NCBI RefSeq assembly: GCF_000715505.1
Contig: NZ_JHEH01000028.1
Coordinates: forward strand, 1 to 37,557
Direction: 5' to 3'
Origin: Thioclava dalianensis
Lineage (GTDB): Bacteria > Pseudomonadota > Alphaproteobacteria > Rhodobacterales > Rhodobacteraceae
DNA length: 37,557 nt
The notes beneath the pieces are model-generated. The model did no database searches. It was not told the origin of the DNA and was given only the letters and a program-made list of their open reading frames with translations. The position numbers and the translations under genes are program-made. Numbering within the stretch: the first letter of the stretch is position 1; every line of letters starts with the position of its first letter. This document shows positions 16,494-25,144 of the stretch, piece after piece.

Positions 16494-16550
16494 GGCGCAA
16501 ATGAAACTTTCGACGCATTGCCTTATTCTACTGCGATATCCCCTGACGCT

Positions 16551-17033
16551 TCAGTCGTGATCCTCCTCACCCATTTGGTGCATCATTTCTTCAATCTTTT
16601 CGGGGATGTCGCCGGCAGAGAATGCCTTCTGTTCTTCGGAATCGTGAACGAACGCGATGATATCGGCAAGCTCCTGACCTGTGAATTCAATTTGCCCGCC
16701 GAGCTCATCCTCTTGGGCAGCGACCATCGCCGGCGCGCCGCGCCACATTCGGGCGGCAAATTCAAACGGGTTCATTGGCAGGTCCATATACGCTGCATCA
16801 AGGGCGGGGGCATCCTCGCCTCCGACCCCGTTGATAGAATGACAAACGACACAGCCTTTCGAGGCGAACAGCGCACGCCCCTTGGCTGCATCCATGTTTG
16901 GCAGGAACAGTCCGGAGCTCATCATCTGACTCATCGCCCCATTATCTGTCATATGCCCGCTGTCTTGGGCGCCGACTGGCAGCCCCCACACCACAGCAAT
17001 GGCTAAGATCATCTGTCTGGAAATGTAGGTCAT
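16551..17033 (-). CDS. c-type cytochrome, single heme
   Basis: The 160-residue protein has a signal peptide (ending near GAQ at 21-23) and one heme motif CVVCH (Cys61, Cys64, His65). The N-terminal mature part is Met-rich (HMTDNGAMSQMMSSG) and the C-terminus is acidic with Met and His. Candidate axial Met residues lie in FAARMWRGAPAM. It is probably a soluble periplasmic electron carrier. It lies 121 bp downstream of the copper ATPase on the same strand and could be read from the same CueR-type promoter. It converges with lgt. AAGGAGA precedes the start. Confidence 0.9.
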   Translation of the reverse strand: MTYISRQMILAIAVVWGLPVGAQDSGHMTDNGAMSQMMSSGLFLPNMDAAKGRALFASKGCVVCHSINGVGGEDAPALDAAYMDLPMNPFEFAARMWRGAPAMVAAQEDELGGQIEFTGQELADIIAFVHDSEEQKAFSAGDIPEKIEEMMHQMGEEDHD

Positions 17034-17154
17034 TTTGGTCTCCTTGGTTTGCAGGTGATTGTCTGAACGCTGTTGCCCCTTCTCCGGCGATGGATTGTAC
17101 CCAATACTGTTTATTGAACGGTCTGATGGACCTCGCGATCGTTCTTGTTTCCCC

Positions 17155-19515
17155 TCAAATCTGCGCGCGCCGTAGCCGAAGGGAGTTTAGGACGACCGAG
17201 ATTGAGGAAGCGCTCATGGCAAAGGCCGCAAACATCGGACTGATCAAGATCCCGAGGAATGGGAACAAGATCCCCGCAGCGACGGGCACGCCCGCAGTGT
17301 TGTAGATCAGAGCAAAGAACAGGTTCTGGCGTATGTTCCGCATGGTCGCGCGGGCGAGTTTGCGCGCACGCACGATACCGTCGAGGTTCCCTTTGACGAG
17401 CGTGAACCCTGCGCTCTCAATGGCCACATCGGCGCCGGTGCCCATGGCAATCCCGACATCGGCCTGAGCCAGGGCAGGTGCATCGTTGACACCGTCGCCG
17501 GCCATGGCAACCTTGTGCCCCTTGGCCTGAAGTTCCTTGATGATCTTCGCTTTGTCTTCCGGCATCACATCGGCGCGGATCTCGTCGATGCCTAGACTGG
17601 ACGCGACGGCCCTAGCGGTACGCTCATTGTCTCCCGTCGCCATGATAATACGGAACCCAAGTGCGTGCAGTTCCTTCAGGGCGGCCGGTGTGGTCGCCTT
17701 TACCGGGTCTGCGACGCTGACAAGACCGGCAACGTCATTCTCGACGACGACAAACATAACCGTTTCGCCATTATCCCGACGGGCATCCGCCTTGTCCCGA
17801 AGCTCTGCTGCATCAAGTCCGAGGTCAGTCAGGAGTTTCACGTTGCCGAGCGCCACTACCCGCCCGTCCACCGTGCCTTTGACGCCCTTGCCGGTGACCG
17901 CCTCGAAGGCGTCGGCTTTTGCCAGGTCGACGCCACGCTCTTCAGCACCGCGTACGATGGCTTCCGCGAGAGGATGCTCGGAGCCGCGTTCCAGCGATGC
18001 GGCAAGCCGAAGCACTTCTACCTCATCGTGACCCGGTTCAGGGTAGACGCCGACAAGTTTCGGCTTGCCTTCCGTCAGCGTGCCGGTCTTGTCGACGATC
18101 AGGGTATCGACCTTCTCGAACCGTTCCAGTGCCTCTGCATTCCTGATCAGGACACCCGCCTGCGCGCCGCGCCCCGTCGCCGTCATGATAGACATCGGTG
18201 TCGCAAGGCCGAGGGCACAGGGACAAGCGATGATGAGAACGGCAACGGCCGCAATAAGAGCATAGGAAAGGGCCGGGACCGGGCCCCAAATGGCCCAGCC
18301 AATGAAGGCCAGCACGGCGATGCCAATAACTGCAGGCACGAAATATCCGGAGACCTTGTCGGCGTATTTCTGGATCGGCGCGCGAGACCGCTGCGCATTG
18401 GCCACCATCTCGACGATTTGGCTCAGCATCGTGTCGGCGCCGACGCGCGTCGCCTCCATGATCAGGCTGCCGGTTCCGTTGATCGTGGCGCCCGTTACAG
18501 GGTCTCCTCCGACCTTTTCTACCGGTACCGGCTCGCCCGTGATCATGCTTTCGTCAACTGAGGACCTGCCTTCGACGACCATACCATCGACCGGCACCTT
18601 GTCACCGGGTCGCACACGTAGTCGGTCGCCGACCTGGACCTGTTCCAATGGAACCTCTTCCTCGCTTCCGTCGTCGCGGATAATACGTGCCGTCTTGGCG
18701 GCCATATCCAGAAGAGCACGGATCGCCTTGCCAGTGCCTTCGCGAGCGCGCAGCTCCATCACCTGTCCCACAAGGACCAGCGTGACGATCACAGCCGCCG
18801 CCTCGAAATAGACGCCGACATGCCCTTCGGCATCCCGGAACCCATCGGGGAATATGCCCGGTGCCAGGACGGCGATGATGCTGAACAGCCATGCGGCGCT
18901 TACACCCATGGCAATGAGACTGAACATATTGAGGTTCCTTGTCCGGAACGAGTTCCAGCCACGAACAAGGAAAGGCCAGCCGGACCAAAAGACAACGGGT
19001 GTCCCGAGCGCGAGTTCGACCCAGAGGGTGACGCGTTCACCGAATATCTCGCGCACCCCGCTCAGGCCAAGATAGGGGCCCATGGTCAGCACAAGGAGCG
19101 GTACGGTCAAAATGGCCCCCACCCAGAAACGACGGCTGAAGTCCACAAGCTCCGGGTTCGGGCCTTCCGCTTCCATGGCGGCCGATTCCAGTTCCAGCCC
19201 CATACCGCAGATCGGACAAGACCCGGGATGCGTCTGGCGCACCTGAGGGTGCATCGGACAGGTATAAACCGGGCCAGTGTAGTCGTTGGGAACCGAGTCC
19301 AAGTGGTTTGGCTCCACCGCGTCGCCCGTGTGCTGATGATGGGCGTGGTGTTGCGAGGGCTCGCCCTCCGGCACCAGATGCATCTGGCATTTCGGGCAAT
19401 CTCCCGGTTCGGCGCGGCGTACCTCGGGGTGCATCGGGCAAGTGAAGACCGTGCCCGCGTAGCCAGAAGGAACTTGATCGTCAGATCCGTTGGCATGTTC
19501 GTGATGGTTGTTCAT
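17155..19515 (-). CDS. copA: Copper-exporting P1B-type ATPase with two N-terminal HMBD zinc-ribbon-like motifs
   Basis: This is a 786-residue P-type ATPase. In place of HMA domains it carries a His-rich tail and two heavy-metal-binding (YHS-like) motifs: TCPMHPEV plus CPKCQM (residues 25-45), and TCPMHPQV plus CPICGM (85-105). Eight membrane helices are predicted. The transport motif CPC is at 431-433 ([12 protein letters not shown]), phosphorylation Asp475 lies in DKTGT, and TGE and GDGVNDAP are intact, so the enzyme should be active in moving Cu(I) out of the cytosol. A CueR-type promoter is directly upstream (19554-19584). A silver specificity cannot be excluded. Confidence 0.93.
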   Translation of the reverse strand: MNNHHEHANGSDDQVPSGYAGTVFTCPMHPEVRRAEPGDCPKCQMHLVPEGEPSQHHAHHQHTGDAVEPNHLDSVPNDYTGPVYTCPMHPQVRQTHPGSCPICGMGLELESAAMEAEGPNPELVDFSRRFWVGAILTVPLLVLTMGPYLGLSGVREIFGERVTLWVELALGTPVVFWSGWPFLVRGWNSFRTRNLNMFSLIAMGVSAAWLFSIIAVLAPGIFPDGFRDAEGHVGVYFEAAAVIVTLVLVGQVMELRAREGTGKAIRALLDMAAKTARIIRDDGSEEEVPLEQVQVGDRLRVRPGDKVPVDGMVVEGRSSVDESMITGEPVPVEKVGGDPVTGATINGTGSLIMEATRVGADTMLSQIVEMVANAQRSRAPIQKYADKVSGYFVPAVIGIAVLAFIGWAIWGPVPALSYALIAAVAVLIIACPCALGLATPMSIMTATGRGAQAGVLIRNAEALERFEKVDTLIVDKTGTLTEGKPKLVGVYPEPGHDEVEVLRLAASLERGSEHPLAEAIVRGAEERGVDLAKADAFEAVTGKGVKGTVDGRVVALGNVKLLTDLGLDAAELRDKADARRDNGETVMFVVVENDVAGLVSVADPVKATTPAALKELHALGFRIIMATGDNERTARAVASSLGIDEIRADVMPEDKAKIIKELQAKGHKVAMAGDGVNDAPALAQADVGIAMGTGADVAIESAGFTLVKGNLDGIVRARKLARATMRNIRQNLFFALIYNTAGVPVAAGILFPFLGILISPMFAAFAMSASSISVVLNSLRLRRAQI

Positions 19516-19553
19516 TCGGGGATCCTTTCCCGTATTTCTAGCTCATTGCCTCA

Positions 19554-19584
19554 AACCTAATTCTTCCAGTAACTGGAAGGTCAA
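19554..19584 (-). promoter_or_regulatory. CueR-type promoter of the copper ATPase gene
   Basis: Minus strand: TTGACC (19584-19579), a 19 bp spacer and TAGGTT (19559-19554). The spacer contains the perfect palindrome CTTCCAG-TTA-CTGGAAG (19563-19579 on the plus strand). Overlong spacers with a dyad are the hallmark of MerR-family promoters, and this sequence closely resembles the known CueR site of E. coli copA. The -35 element overlaps the TGA stop of the upstream PRPP synthetase gene (19581-19583). Confidence 0.85.
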
Positions 19585-20471
19585 GTGGCGCATTGAGCAA
19601 CTTTCATTTCTGTCGCTAACAGCTCGCCGACGCAGACTGCGTTCGTTGAGTGTGGAATCGTATCGGTACTGACGATCCGCGCGGCACCGGCATGGCGGAT
19701 TGCTTCCTCTGCGCCGTGTGCGAAAACCGCGTGGATAATTACGCAAGTCGCAGGTCGGGCACCGGCCTGCTCGAGTTGTTCGAGCGTTCGGATCAGCGTG
19801 TGTCCGGACGAGGCGATATCATCGAGGATCACGGGTGTCCCCTGTCGGAAAACGGCGCTGCCCGGCAGGCTGATCTCGACCTGCCGATCCCCGGAGCGAT
19901 GTTTTGTCAGCACTTCGTAGGGGCGTCCGGCGAGCCTGGCGACTTCAGCCACCCATTGCTGGCTTTCGCTGTCAGGCCCAAGGAGCACGGCCTCTGGAAC
20001 GTTCGCCGCAATCCAGTCGGCCAGCAGAGGGGCTGTGGCGACACGATATGCGGGAATGCGGAACAGCGCTGAAAGGCTCGGGTTGCGATGCAGATGGGGG
20101 TCAGCGGTCATCACCCAGTCGAAACATTCATCGAGAAATCCCGCGAAGATCGGGGCGCTCACAGCTTCGCGTGGATGAAACCGCTTGTCCTGGCGCATGT
20201 AGCCAAGATAGGGCGCGACCAGCCCCACACGCGCGGCCCCAAGTTCGCGCGCCGTCAGAGCTGCGAAACGCAGAGGCAACGCCAGCCGATCAGGATCGCG
20301 CAACGTGGCGAGGAAGGCGATTTCGCGTCCTGCAGGATCGCCGCCGAGCTTCACGAGGGTTTCACCATCGGGAAAATGGTGCAAGTCCACCGGCTGGATT
20401 TCGGCACCGGATGTCGCCGCCATTCTGCGCGCCAATGGCTCCATGCCGGGAAAGGGGGCGATAATGGTCAT
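19581..20471 (-). CDS. Ribose-phosphate pyrophosphokinase-like protein
   Basis: This 296-residue member of the PRPP synthetase family makes PRPP from ribose 5-phosphate and ATP. Visible signatures are HFPDGE (32-37), the ATP loop YLGYMRQDKRF (88-98), DPHLHR (124-129) and the PRPP loop DDIASSGHTL (217-226). It is shorter than the usual 310-320 residues and its PRPP loop lacks the common Thr-Gly-Gly, so activity or preference may differ from housekeeping Prs. The start overlaps the stop of the phosphorylase gene by 1 bp (TGATG). It closes a coupled trio with the phosphorylase and the nuclease. Confidence 0.88.
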   Translation of the reverse strand: MTIIAPFPGMEPLARRMAATSGAEIQPVDLHHFPDGETLVKLGGDPAGREIAFLATLRDPDRLALPLRFAALTARELGAARVGLVAPYLGYMRQDKRFHPREAVSAPIFAGFLDECFDWVMTADPHLHRNPSLSALFRIPAYRVATAPLLADWIAANVPEAVLLGPDSESQQWVAEVARLAGRPYEVLTKHRSGDRQVEISLPGSAVFRQGTPVILDDIASSGHTLIRTLEQLEQAGARPATCVIIHAVFAHGAEEAIRHAGAARIVSTDTIPHSTNAVCVGELLATEMKVAQCAT

Positions 20472-21985
20472 CAGTTTGCCTCCTCAATTGTGCAAAGTCC
20501 CAATTGCGCCTCGGCATAGGAGCGGGCGTATTCCAGTTCTCCCAGCGTTTCGGCGTGGATCTCGAACAGCGGCTTGCCAAATTCGATATGGTCACCGATC
20601 TGGACCAGAAGGCGCAGCCCTGCGAGCTGCTGCCGCGGTGCGCCGGCGAGTTTCGCTGTGCGCGCGATGCGGCGATTGTCAATCGCAATGAGGCGCCCCG
20701 CCGTGCGGGAGGTGATCACCGCATGATAACGCGCCTCACCGGGCTCAGTGAAACCGCCTTGTGCATCGCAAATCGCAATGAACTTCGCCTCGGCAGCGCC
20801 GCTGTCGAGCAGCTGTGCGGCCACCTTTCGCCCGCCCGCGCCGCCCGTCTCGGGGACAAGGTCCAGCAGCGCTCCAGCGATGTCGAGTGCACGGTCGCGC
20901 AGGTCGACAGGGAAGTTCTCGTTGCGGCGTAGCACGGCAAGGACATCTTGGGCTTCAAGTGCGGGTCCAATTCCGCGTCCGACAGGTGCAGTCCCGTCGC
21001 TTTGATGGATCGAGAGCGTCAGGCCGATGGCCTTGCCAACGGCGCGGAGCCGCTCTGCCAGCGCAGCGGCGGTTTCCGCCGAGCGGACCTTGGCCGTTGG
21101 TCCGACGGGCACATCGATCAGCACGCGCTTCGCACCGACCGCAGCCTTCTTCGACAAGACGCTCGCCACCAGCTGTCCGTCGCTGTCGAAATCGAGTGGC
21201 CGTTCAATCCGGATCAGAACATCGTCCGCAGGGCTGAGAGCGAGGTTGCCCCCCCAAACGATGCACCCGCCCTCAGCCTCGACGACGCGTCTCAACGCGG
21301 GGATGTCGAGCGAGACGGGAGCCATGACCTCCATCGTGTCGGCCGTGCCTGCGGGGGAAGTGATCGCGCGAGAAGAGGTCTTGGGGATCATCAGCCCCGC
21401 CGCCGCGATGATCGAAACGATGATCGGCGTGGTGCGGTTTCCTGGAAGCCCCCCGACGCAATGCTTGTCGTAGATCTCGGCGCCGCCCCAATCCAGCGTT
21501 TCGCCCGCCGCCTGCATGGATCGGGTCAGTGCGATGGTTTCCGCAATCGAAAGCCGGTCGCCCGCGCAGGCGGTGATGAAGGCTGCCAGATCGAGATCGG
21601 AGAGACGATGATCGAGGACGTCACGAATGATTGCGTCGAACCTTTGCTGCTCAAGGGTTTCTCCATAGACCTTGGCGCGGATCGCTGAGACGGAGTCCGG
21701 TGGCTCCGGGTGCGTAAAACTTGCCCGGTCCCCCGGTTGGGGCTTCAGGGCGGCCCAGGCTTCTTCCGACAAGGCGGCAGTGTCGTCGGGCAGCCAGTCG
21801 CCATTGGTCAACACGTTCAGCGTGGCAATCACCGACCTGTCGCCGAGCGTGACCTCGATCCGGGTCAGGGCTGCGAAGCCTTCGGCGCGGCAGACGTGGC
21901 AGTCTTCGCGCATGAAGACAACGGGTTGCCGGTAAGTGTCGATCCCCGCGCGGGACAGGGCGAGCGTATTGTCGATTTCTGTCAT
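20471..21985 (-). CDS. AMP/thymidine phosphorylase, archaeal-type long form
   Basis: The 504-residue protein belongs to the long phosphorylase family that includes archaeal AMP phosphorylase. It has an N-terminal extension of about 90 residues (with Cys29 and Cys32) before the nucleoside phosphorylase core. Phosphate and substrate motifs are KHCVGGLPGN (174-183) and SSRAITSPAGTADTMEV (204-220), the form seen in AMP phosphorylases rather than classical DeoA. The archaeal enzyme splits nucleoside monophosphates with phosphate to a base and ribose 1,5-bisphosphate. Substrate is uncertain here: bacterial members are often named thymidine phosphorylase. It overlaps the nuclease gene by 4 bp and the PRPP synthetase gene by 1 bp. 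Confidence 0.88.
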   Translation of the reverse strand: MTEIDNTLALSRAGIDTYRQPVVFMREDCHVCRAEGFAALTRIEVTLGDRSVIATLNVLTNGDWLPDDTAALSEEAWAALKPQPGDRASFTHPEPPDSVSAIRAKVYGETLEQQRFDAIIRDVLDHRLSDLDLAAFITACAGDRLSIAETIALTRSMQAAGETLDWGGAEIYDKHCVGGLPGNRTTPIIVSIIAAAGLMIPKTSSRAITSPAGTADTMEVMAPVSLDIPALRRVVEAEGGCIVWGGNLALSPADDVLIRIERPLDFDSDGQLVASVLSKKAAVGAKRVLIDVPVGPTAKVRSAETAAALAERLRAVGKAIGLTLSIHQSDGTAPVGRGIGPALEAQDVLAVLRRNENFPVDLRDRALDIAGALLDLVPETGGAGGRKVAAQLLDSGAAEAKFIAICDAQGGFTEPGEARYHAVITSRTAGRLIAIDNRRIARTAKLAGAPRQQLAGLRLLVQIGDHIEFGKPLFEIHAETLGELEYARSYAEAQLGLCTIEEAN

Positions 21986-23367
21986 TTTGGATTGTCCAGC
22001 CGGATCGTTTCGAGGTGTTCGGGGGCGCGGGCAGGCCAGCCGAGTTCATGTTCGATCCGCCAGCGCAGCCGGTCCGAGGCAGAAGGTTCGCCGTGAGTCA
22101 CATAGGTCATGCGCGGCGCGCGATCCGACGCGCGCATCCAGGCCAGCAACTCTTCGGCATCGGCATGTCCGGAAAAGGCTTCGAGCTGGATCACCTCTGC
22201 CCTGATCGGGAAATCTCGACCGAACATGCGCAGACTGTCCGCGCCAGCGGCCAGTGCCGCCCCGCGGGTACCGCCAGCCTGAAAGCCCGACAGCAGGATT
22301 GCGTTGCGCGGGTCGCCGCCGAAGCTGGCGAGGTGATGCAGGATCCGCCCGCCGGTCAACATGCCGCTCGCCGAAATGATGATCATCGGGCCATGCTGCG
22401 TGTTCAGCTTCTTCGACTCCTCGACCGAAGTGACCCGCTTGGCGATCTGGAACATCGCAAGGCAATCCTCCCAGGCAACGTGATGTTCTTCGTGATGGCC
22501 GTGGTAGATTTCGGTCGCGTCGATCGCCATTGGCGAGTTGAGATAAACCGGCACATATGGGATCTCGCCGCGGTTTTGCAGGCGTGCAATGTGATACATA
22601 AGCCCCTGCGCGCGCCCAACCGCGAATGAGGGGATGAGAACCGTACCGCCCCGCCCGAAAACACGTTTCAGGATTGGCAGAAGCTCTTCCTCCGCGTCGA
22701 TGGCTGCGTGATGGCGATTGCCATAGGTGGATTCACAAACCAACACGTCCGCACCTGAGAACGGTTGTGGTGGTCGCATCAGTGCGTCGTTCTGTCGGCC
22801 GAGGTCGCCACTGAAGTGCATTGTCCTTCCTGGCAGTCTGATACGGATCTGCGCCGCACCGAGCAAATGGCCCGCCGGGATGAACTCTGCGGATATTCCG
22901 TCACCAACATCGACTGTGCTGTTGAAGGGAACTCTGTGCAAATGCTCAAGCGCCGCCTGAGCATCTTTCAACGTGTAGAGCGGCTTGGGGTTCTTGTGCT
23001 TGGAGTATCGGTGCCTTTTGGCAAAACGTGCCTCCTCTTCCTGGATATGGCCGCTGTCCGGCAGGATCAGGCCGCAGAGTTCCTCCGTCGCTTCGGTACA
23101 CATCACCTTCCCTCGATACCCGCCGCGGATCAGCGCAGGCAGATAGCCTGAATGATCGAGATGCGCGTGCGTCAGAAGTACGGTGTCAATGGTGGTGGGG
23201 CGTACCGGAAACGCCTTGCGGTTGCGGTCCCGCAGCGATTTGAAGCCTTGAAACAAGCCACAATCAACTAGAATGCGGCGATCCCCGGTTTCAATCAGAT
23301 AGCGCGATCCGGTTACTGTTCCGGCGGCTCCCAGAAAACGAAGTGTTGGGCGAGTGTCCTGTGCCAT
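21982..23367 (-). CDS. MBL-fold beta-CASP ribonuclease-like protein
   Basis: This 461-residue metallo-beta-lactamase protein has the zinc motif THAHLDHSG (His67, His69, Asp71, His72), a later His in PAGHLLGAAQ and Asp in FSGDLGR. A beta-CASP insertion follows (SFAVGRAQ, then ISASGML), and the C-terminal RMMBL motif is SGHADAEELLAW. This is the arrangement of RNA-processing nucleases such as the archaeal CPSF-like and bacterial YsgI-type enzymes, so an RNase role is likely. It probably acts in the cytosol, as no signal peptide is seen. It begins the coupled trio and lies 33 bp after the beta-propeller gene. Confidence 0.88.
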   Translation of the reverse strand: MAQDTRPTLRFLGAAGTVTGSRYLIETGDRRILVDCGLFQGFKSLRDRNRKAFPVRPTTIDTVLLTHAHLDHSGYLPALIRGGYRGKVMCTEATEELCGLILPDSGHIQEEEARFAKRHRYSKHKNPKPLYTLKDAQAALEHLHRVPFNSTVDVGDGISAEFIPAGHLLGAAQIRIRLPGRTMHFSGDLGRQNDALMRPPQPFSGADVLVCESTYGNRHHAAIDAEEELLPILKRVFGRGGTVLIPSFAVGRAQGLMYHIARLQNRGEIPYVPVYLNSPMAIDATEIYHGHHEEHHVAWEDCLAMFQIAKRVTSVEESKKLNTQHGPMIIISASGMLTGGRILHHLASFGGDPRNAILLSGFQAGGTRGAALAAGADSLRMFGRDFPIRAEVIQLEAFSGHADAEELLAWMRASDRAPRMTYVTHGEPSASDRLRWRIEHELGWPARAPEHLETIRLDNPK

Positions 23368-23400
23368 GATCCTGTGCCTTTCATTCCCATCGGCAGCCCT

Positions 23401-24462
23401 TCAGGGAAGCGCCACCATCTGATGTCCTTCTCCTTCGACAGAAACTGTTTCACGCGTTTGCAGTGAGCTGGTATCGATGAGCCAAACCACGGGCTCTGCA
23501 CGGCTTGAGACATAAAGGATGTCGGAGCCTGGAATTACCGTCAGGTGGTAGGGTTCTGGTGCAAGCGTGGCTGTGCGCACTTCCCCGGTAGCGAGTGCAA
23601 CTGAGGCGAGTTTGTCCTCTCCCCTACCCGCGACGAACAAAGTTGCCCCATCATTTGACAGCCCCAGTCCATGAATCTCGCCGCCAATTTCGAAGGTCCG
23701 CAGCTTTTCACCGGTACTCAAAGACAGTTCCAGAACCTGACCTGCGTCCGCGTCTGCGACAAAGAGTCGATCAGTTTCGGGCGAAACCGCCATATGTTCC
23801 GGGGTGTCACCTGCAATGAAGTTGCGACGAACGATACCCCGCGACAGATCTACTTCGCTGATCGTTCCGTTACCGGTGTTGGAGACGTAGACGAGATTTG
23901 GATCAGTTCCGAACGCTGCATAGTTCGGCATCGATCCAGTCGGGACAAATGCCGTCATGCCGAAAGTCGCCAAGTCAATCACCGATATTCCGTCACCTGC
24001 CGGATGGGTCGCAACGGCAAAGCGTCCATCAGGGGAAACTGCCGTATGATGTACGGCACCCGGCACCTCTATCCGGCGGAGGATATCGCCACTTTTTGCG
24101 TCCAGAATCGAGAGAAGACTGATCCCGGCATCCGGTGGCCCCATTGGCGCGGCCTTTGGTGCGTGGTGCGCGGCGTGATCGTCTGCAGACACGGTGGAGG
24201 GCTTTTCTAGCGACGCGACATCCTCGCGCGGGATCTCCGAATAGCTGCCGGCGACCAGATACGGCACGCCGGGTGCGCCTGCGAGACCGTGGACCGCCTC
24301 GACATCATTGATCCGACGCAGGACTTTTCCAGTCTCCGCCTGAACCATCAGGACTGAATTGGCGCTGCCCTCTGGAATGAAGACCGTAGGCGGAGCGGCC
24401 AAAGCTGGTGCTGACACGAACAAAGTGGCGAGCGTATAGGCGATGCGGGACGACATGTTCAT
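23401..24462 (-). CDS. Periplasmic YncE-like beta-propeller protein
   Basis: The 353-residue protein starts at 24462, where AAAGG is well spaced and a signal peptide begins (SSRIAYTLATLFVSAPALA). The frame is open further upstream to 24618, which would add a hydrophobic segment, but that extension lacks support. Repeating blades are visible, such as AVSPDGRFAVATHPAGDGIS, SNTGNGTISEVDLSRG and AVSPETDRLFVADADAGQ. The His-rich DDHAAHHAPKA near residue 93 could bind metal. YncE/PQQ-type propellers bind DNA, cofactors or metals in the periplasm; the role here is unknown. It lies in the same minus-strand run as scsB. Confidence 0.8.
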   Translation of the reverse strand: MNMSSRIAYTLATLFVSAPALAAPPTVFIPEGSANSVLMVQAETGKVLRRINDVEAVHGLAGAPGVPYLVAGSYSEIPREDVASLEKPSTVSADDHAAHHAPKAAPMGPPDAGISLLSILDAKSGDILRRIEVPGAVHHTAVSPDGRFAVATHPAGDGISVIDLATFGMTAFVPTGSMPNYAAFGTDPNLVYVSNTGNGTISEVDLSRGIVRRNFIAGDTPEHMAVSPETDRLFVADADAGQVLELSLSTGEKLRTFEIGGEIHGLGLSNDGATLFVAGRGEDKLASVALATGEVRTATLAPEPYHLTVIPGSDILYVSSRAEPVVWLIDTSSLQTRETVSVEGEGHQMVALP

Positions 24463-24672
24463 TTTTGGAACCTTTATCTGGTCGAGATCATGCGGTGGCC
24501 GTGGCGAGGGCAGAAAACCGGCGGATCCACGGTTGATAGGAGCGAATGAAGTGAGGAGCGCGGTCAGGTAGAATCCGGACATCCAGACTACGAGCCTGTC
24601 GAAAAACCTAAGCGTCACGATTGGCGTAAAAGCCGAAAGGGAGGCGCTTCGCTACCTCGCTGACTGGAATGC

Positions 24673-25026
24673 TCAGAAGAGAATGGGGACGTGTATGAAT
24701 TCGTCATCGGCGAAAGACGCCGATTGCCGCCACGACATTACCATTCGCGTGCTACGGTTCGAAACTACTGCGCTGACAAGCCCGTTAGGGATCAGAGCAG
24801 CGGCGCAACCGGGATGAATTCCGCAATCCGCGTCCAGAATAACGTGGACGGAGGAATTTGCGTCGGTGACCTGAACAATCTGCGTCTCTAACCCGGCAGG
24901 CTCGCCCTCATGCGCATGCAAACCATCGGCAATGAGACCGAAAAACAAGGCTCCGATCAATATCAGGACGAAGCTGACGCGAATACGCGACACTCTTCTG
25001 ACATCGATATGTGGCCTTGATCGCAT
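24673..25026 (-). CDS. Small secreted or anchored C-x5-C protein
   Basis: The 117-residue protein has an N-terminal hydrophobic segment (RVSFVLILIGALFFGLIA) followed by LHAHEGEP. The mature part contains DADCGIHPGC, giving Cys-x5-Cys with His inside. The family was not recognised. The same layout (N-terminal hydrophobic helix, His, Cys-x5-Cys, about 118 residues) recurs in the gene at 29097. AGGAAGGA precedes the ATG and TATAAT at 25048-25053 on the minus strand is a fair -10 box. It sits downstream of scsB, so a role in periplasmic copper or thiol handling is possible. The 210 bp after it, to the propeller start, shows nothing clear. Confidence 0.65.
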   Translation of the reverse strand: MRSRPHIDVRRVSRIRVSFVLILIGALFFGLIADGLHAHEGEPAGLETQIVQVTDANSSVHVILDADCGIHPGCAAALIPNGLVSAVVSNRSTRMVMSWRQSASFADDEFIHVPILF

Positions 25027-25047
25027 GATTTGAGTCCTTCCTAGGTG

Positions 25048-25053
25048 ATTATA
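25048..25053 (-). promoter_or_regulatory. Possible -10 element upstream of the C-x5-C gene
   Basis: Minus-strand TATAAT lies 22 bp upstream of the start codon at 25026 within the 118 bp gap after scsB. No good -35 hexamer is found 17 bp further up. It could give independent expression of the downstream genes. Confidence 0.3.
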
Positions 25054-25144
25054 ACACGCTATCCAGATGGTGTGGTTGATCTAAATCAGGGCGTTAAATG
25101 CTGCCTGACTCGGCGTCCTTGATGCGCAGCTTAGGCGAAATTAC

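Noticed and set aside
17665-18561. Plus-strand open frame of 298 codons
   Set aside because: It is the complement of the copper ATPase gene; its composition is that of an antisense frame in GC-rich DNA.
20948-21688. Plus-strand open frames opposite the phosphorylase gene
   Set aside because: They are antisense to a gene with complete family motifs and have no recognisable domain.
24463-24618. N-terminal extension of the beta-propeller protein
   Set aside because: The frame is open, but the signal peptide and ribosome binding site at 24462 fit far better.
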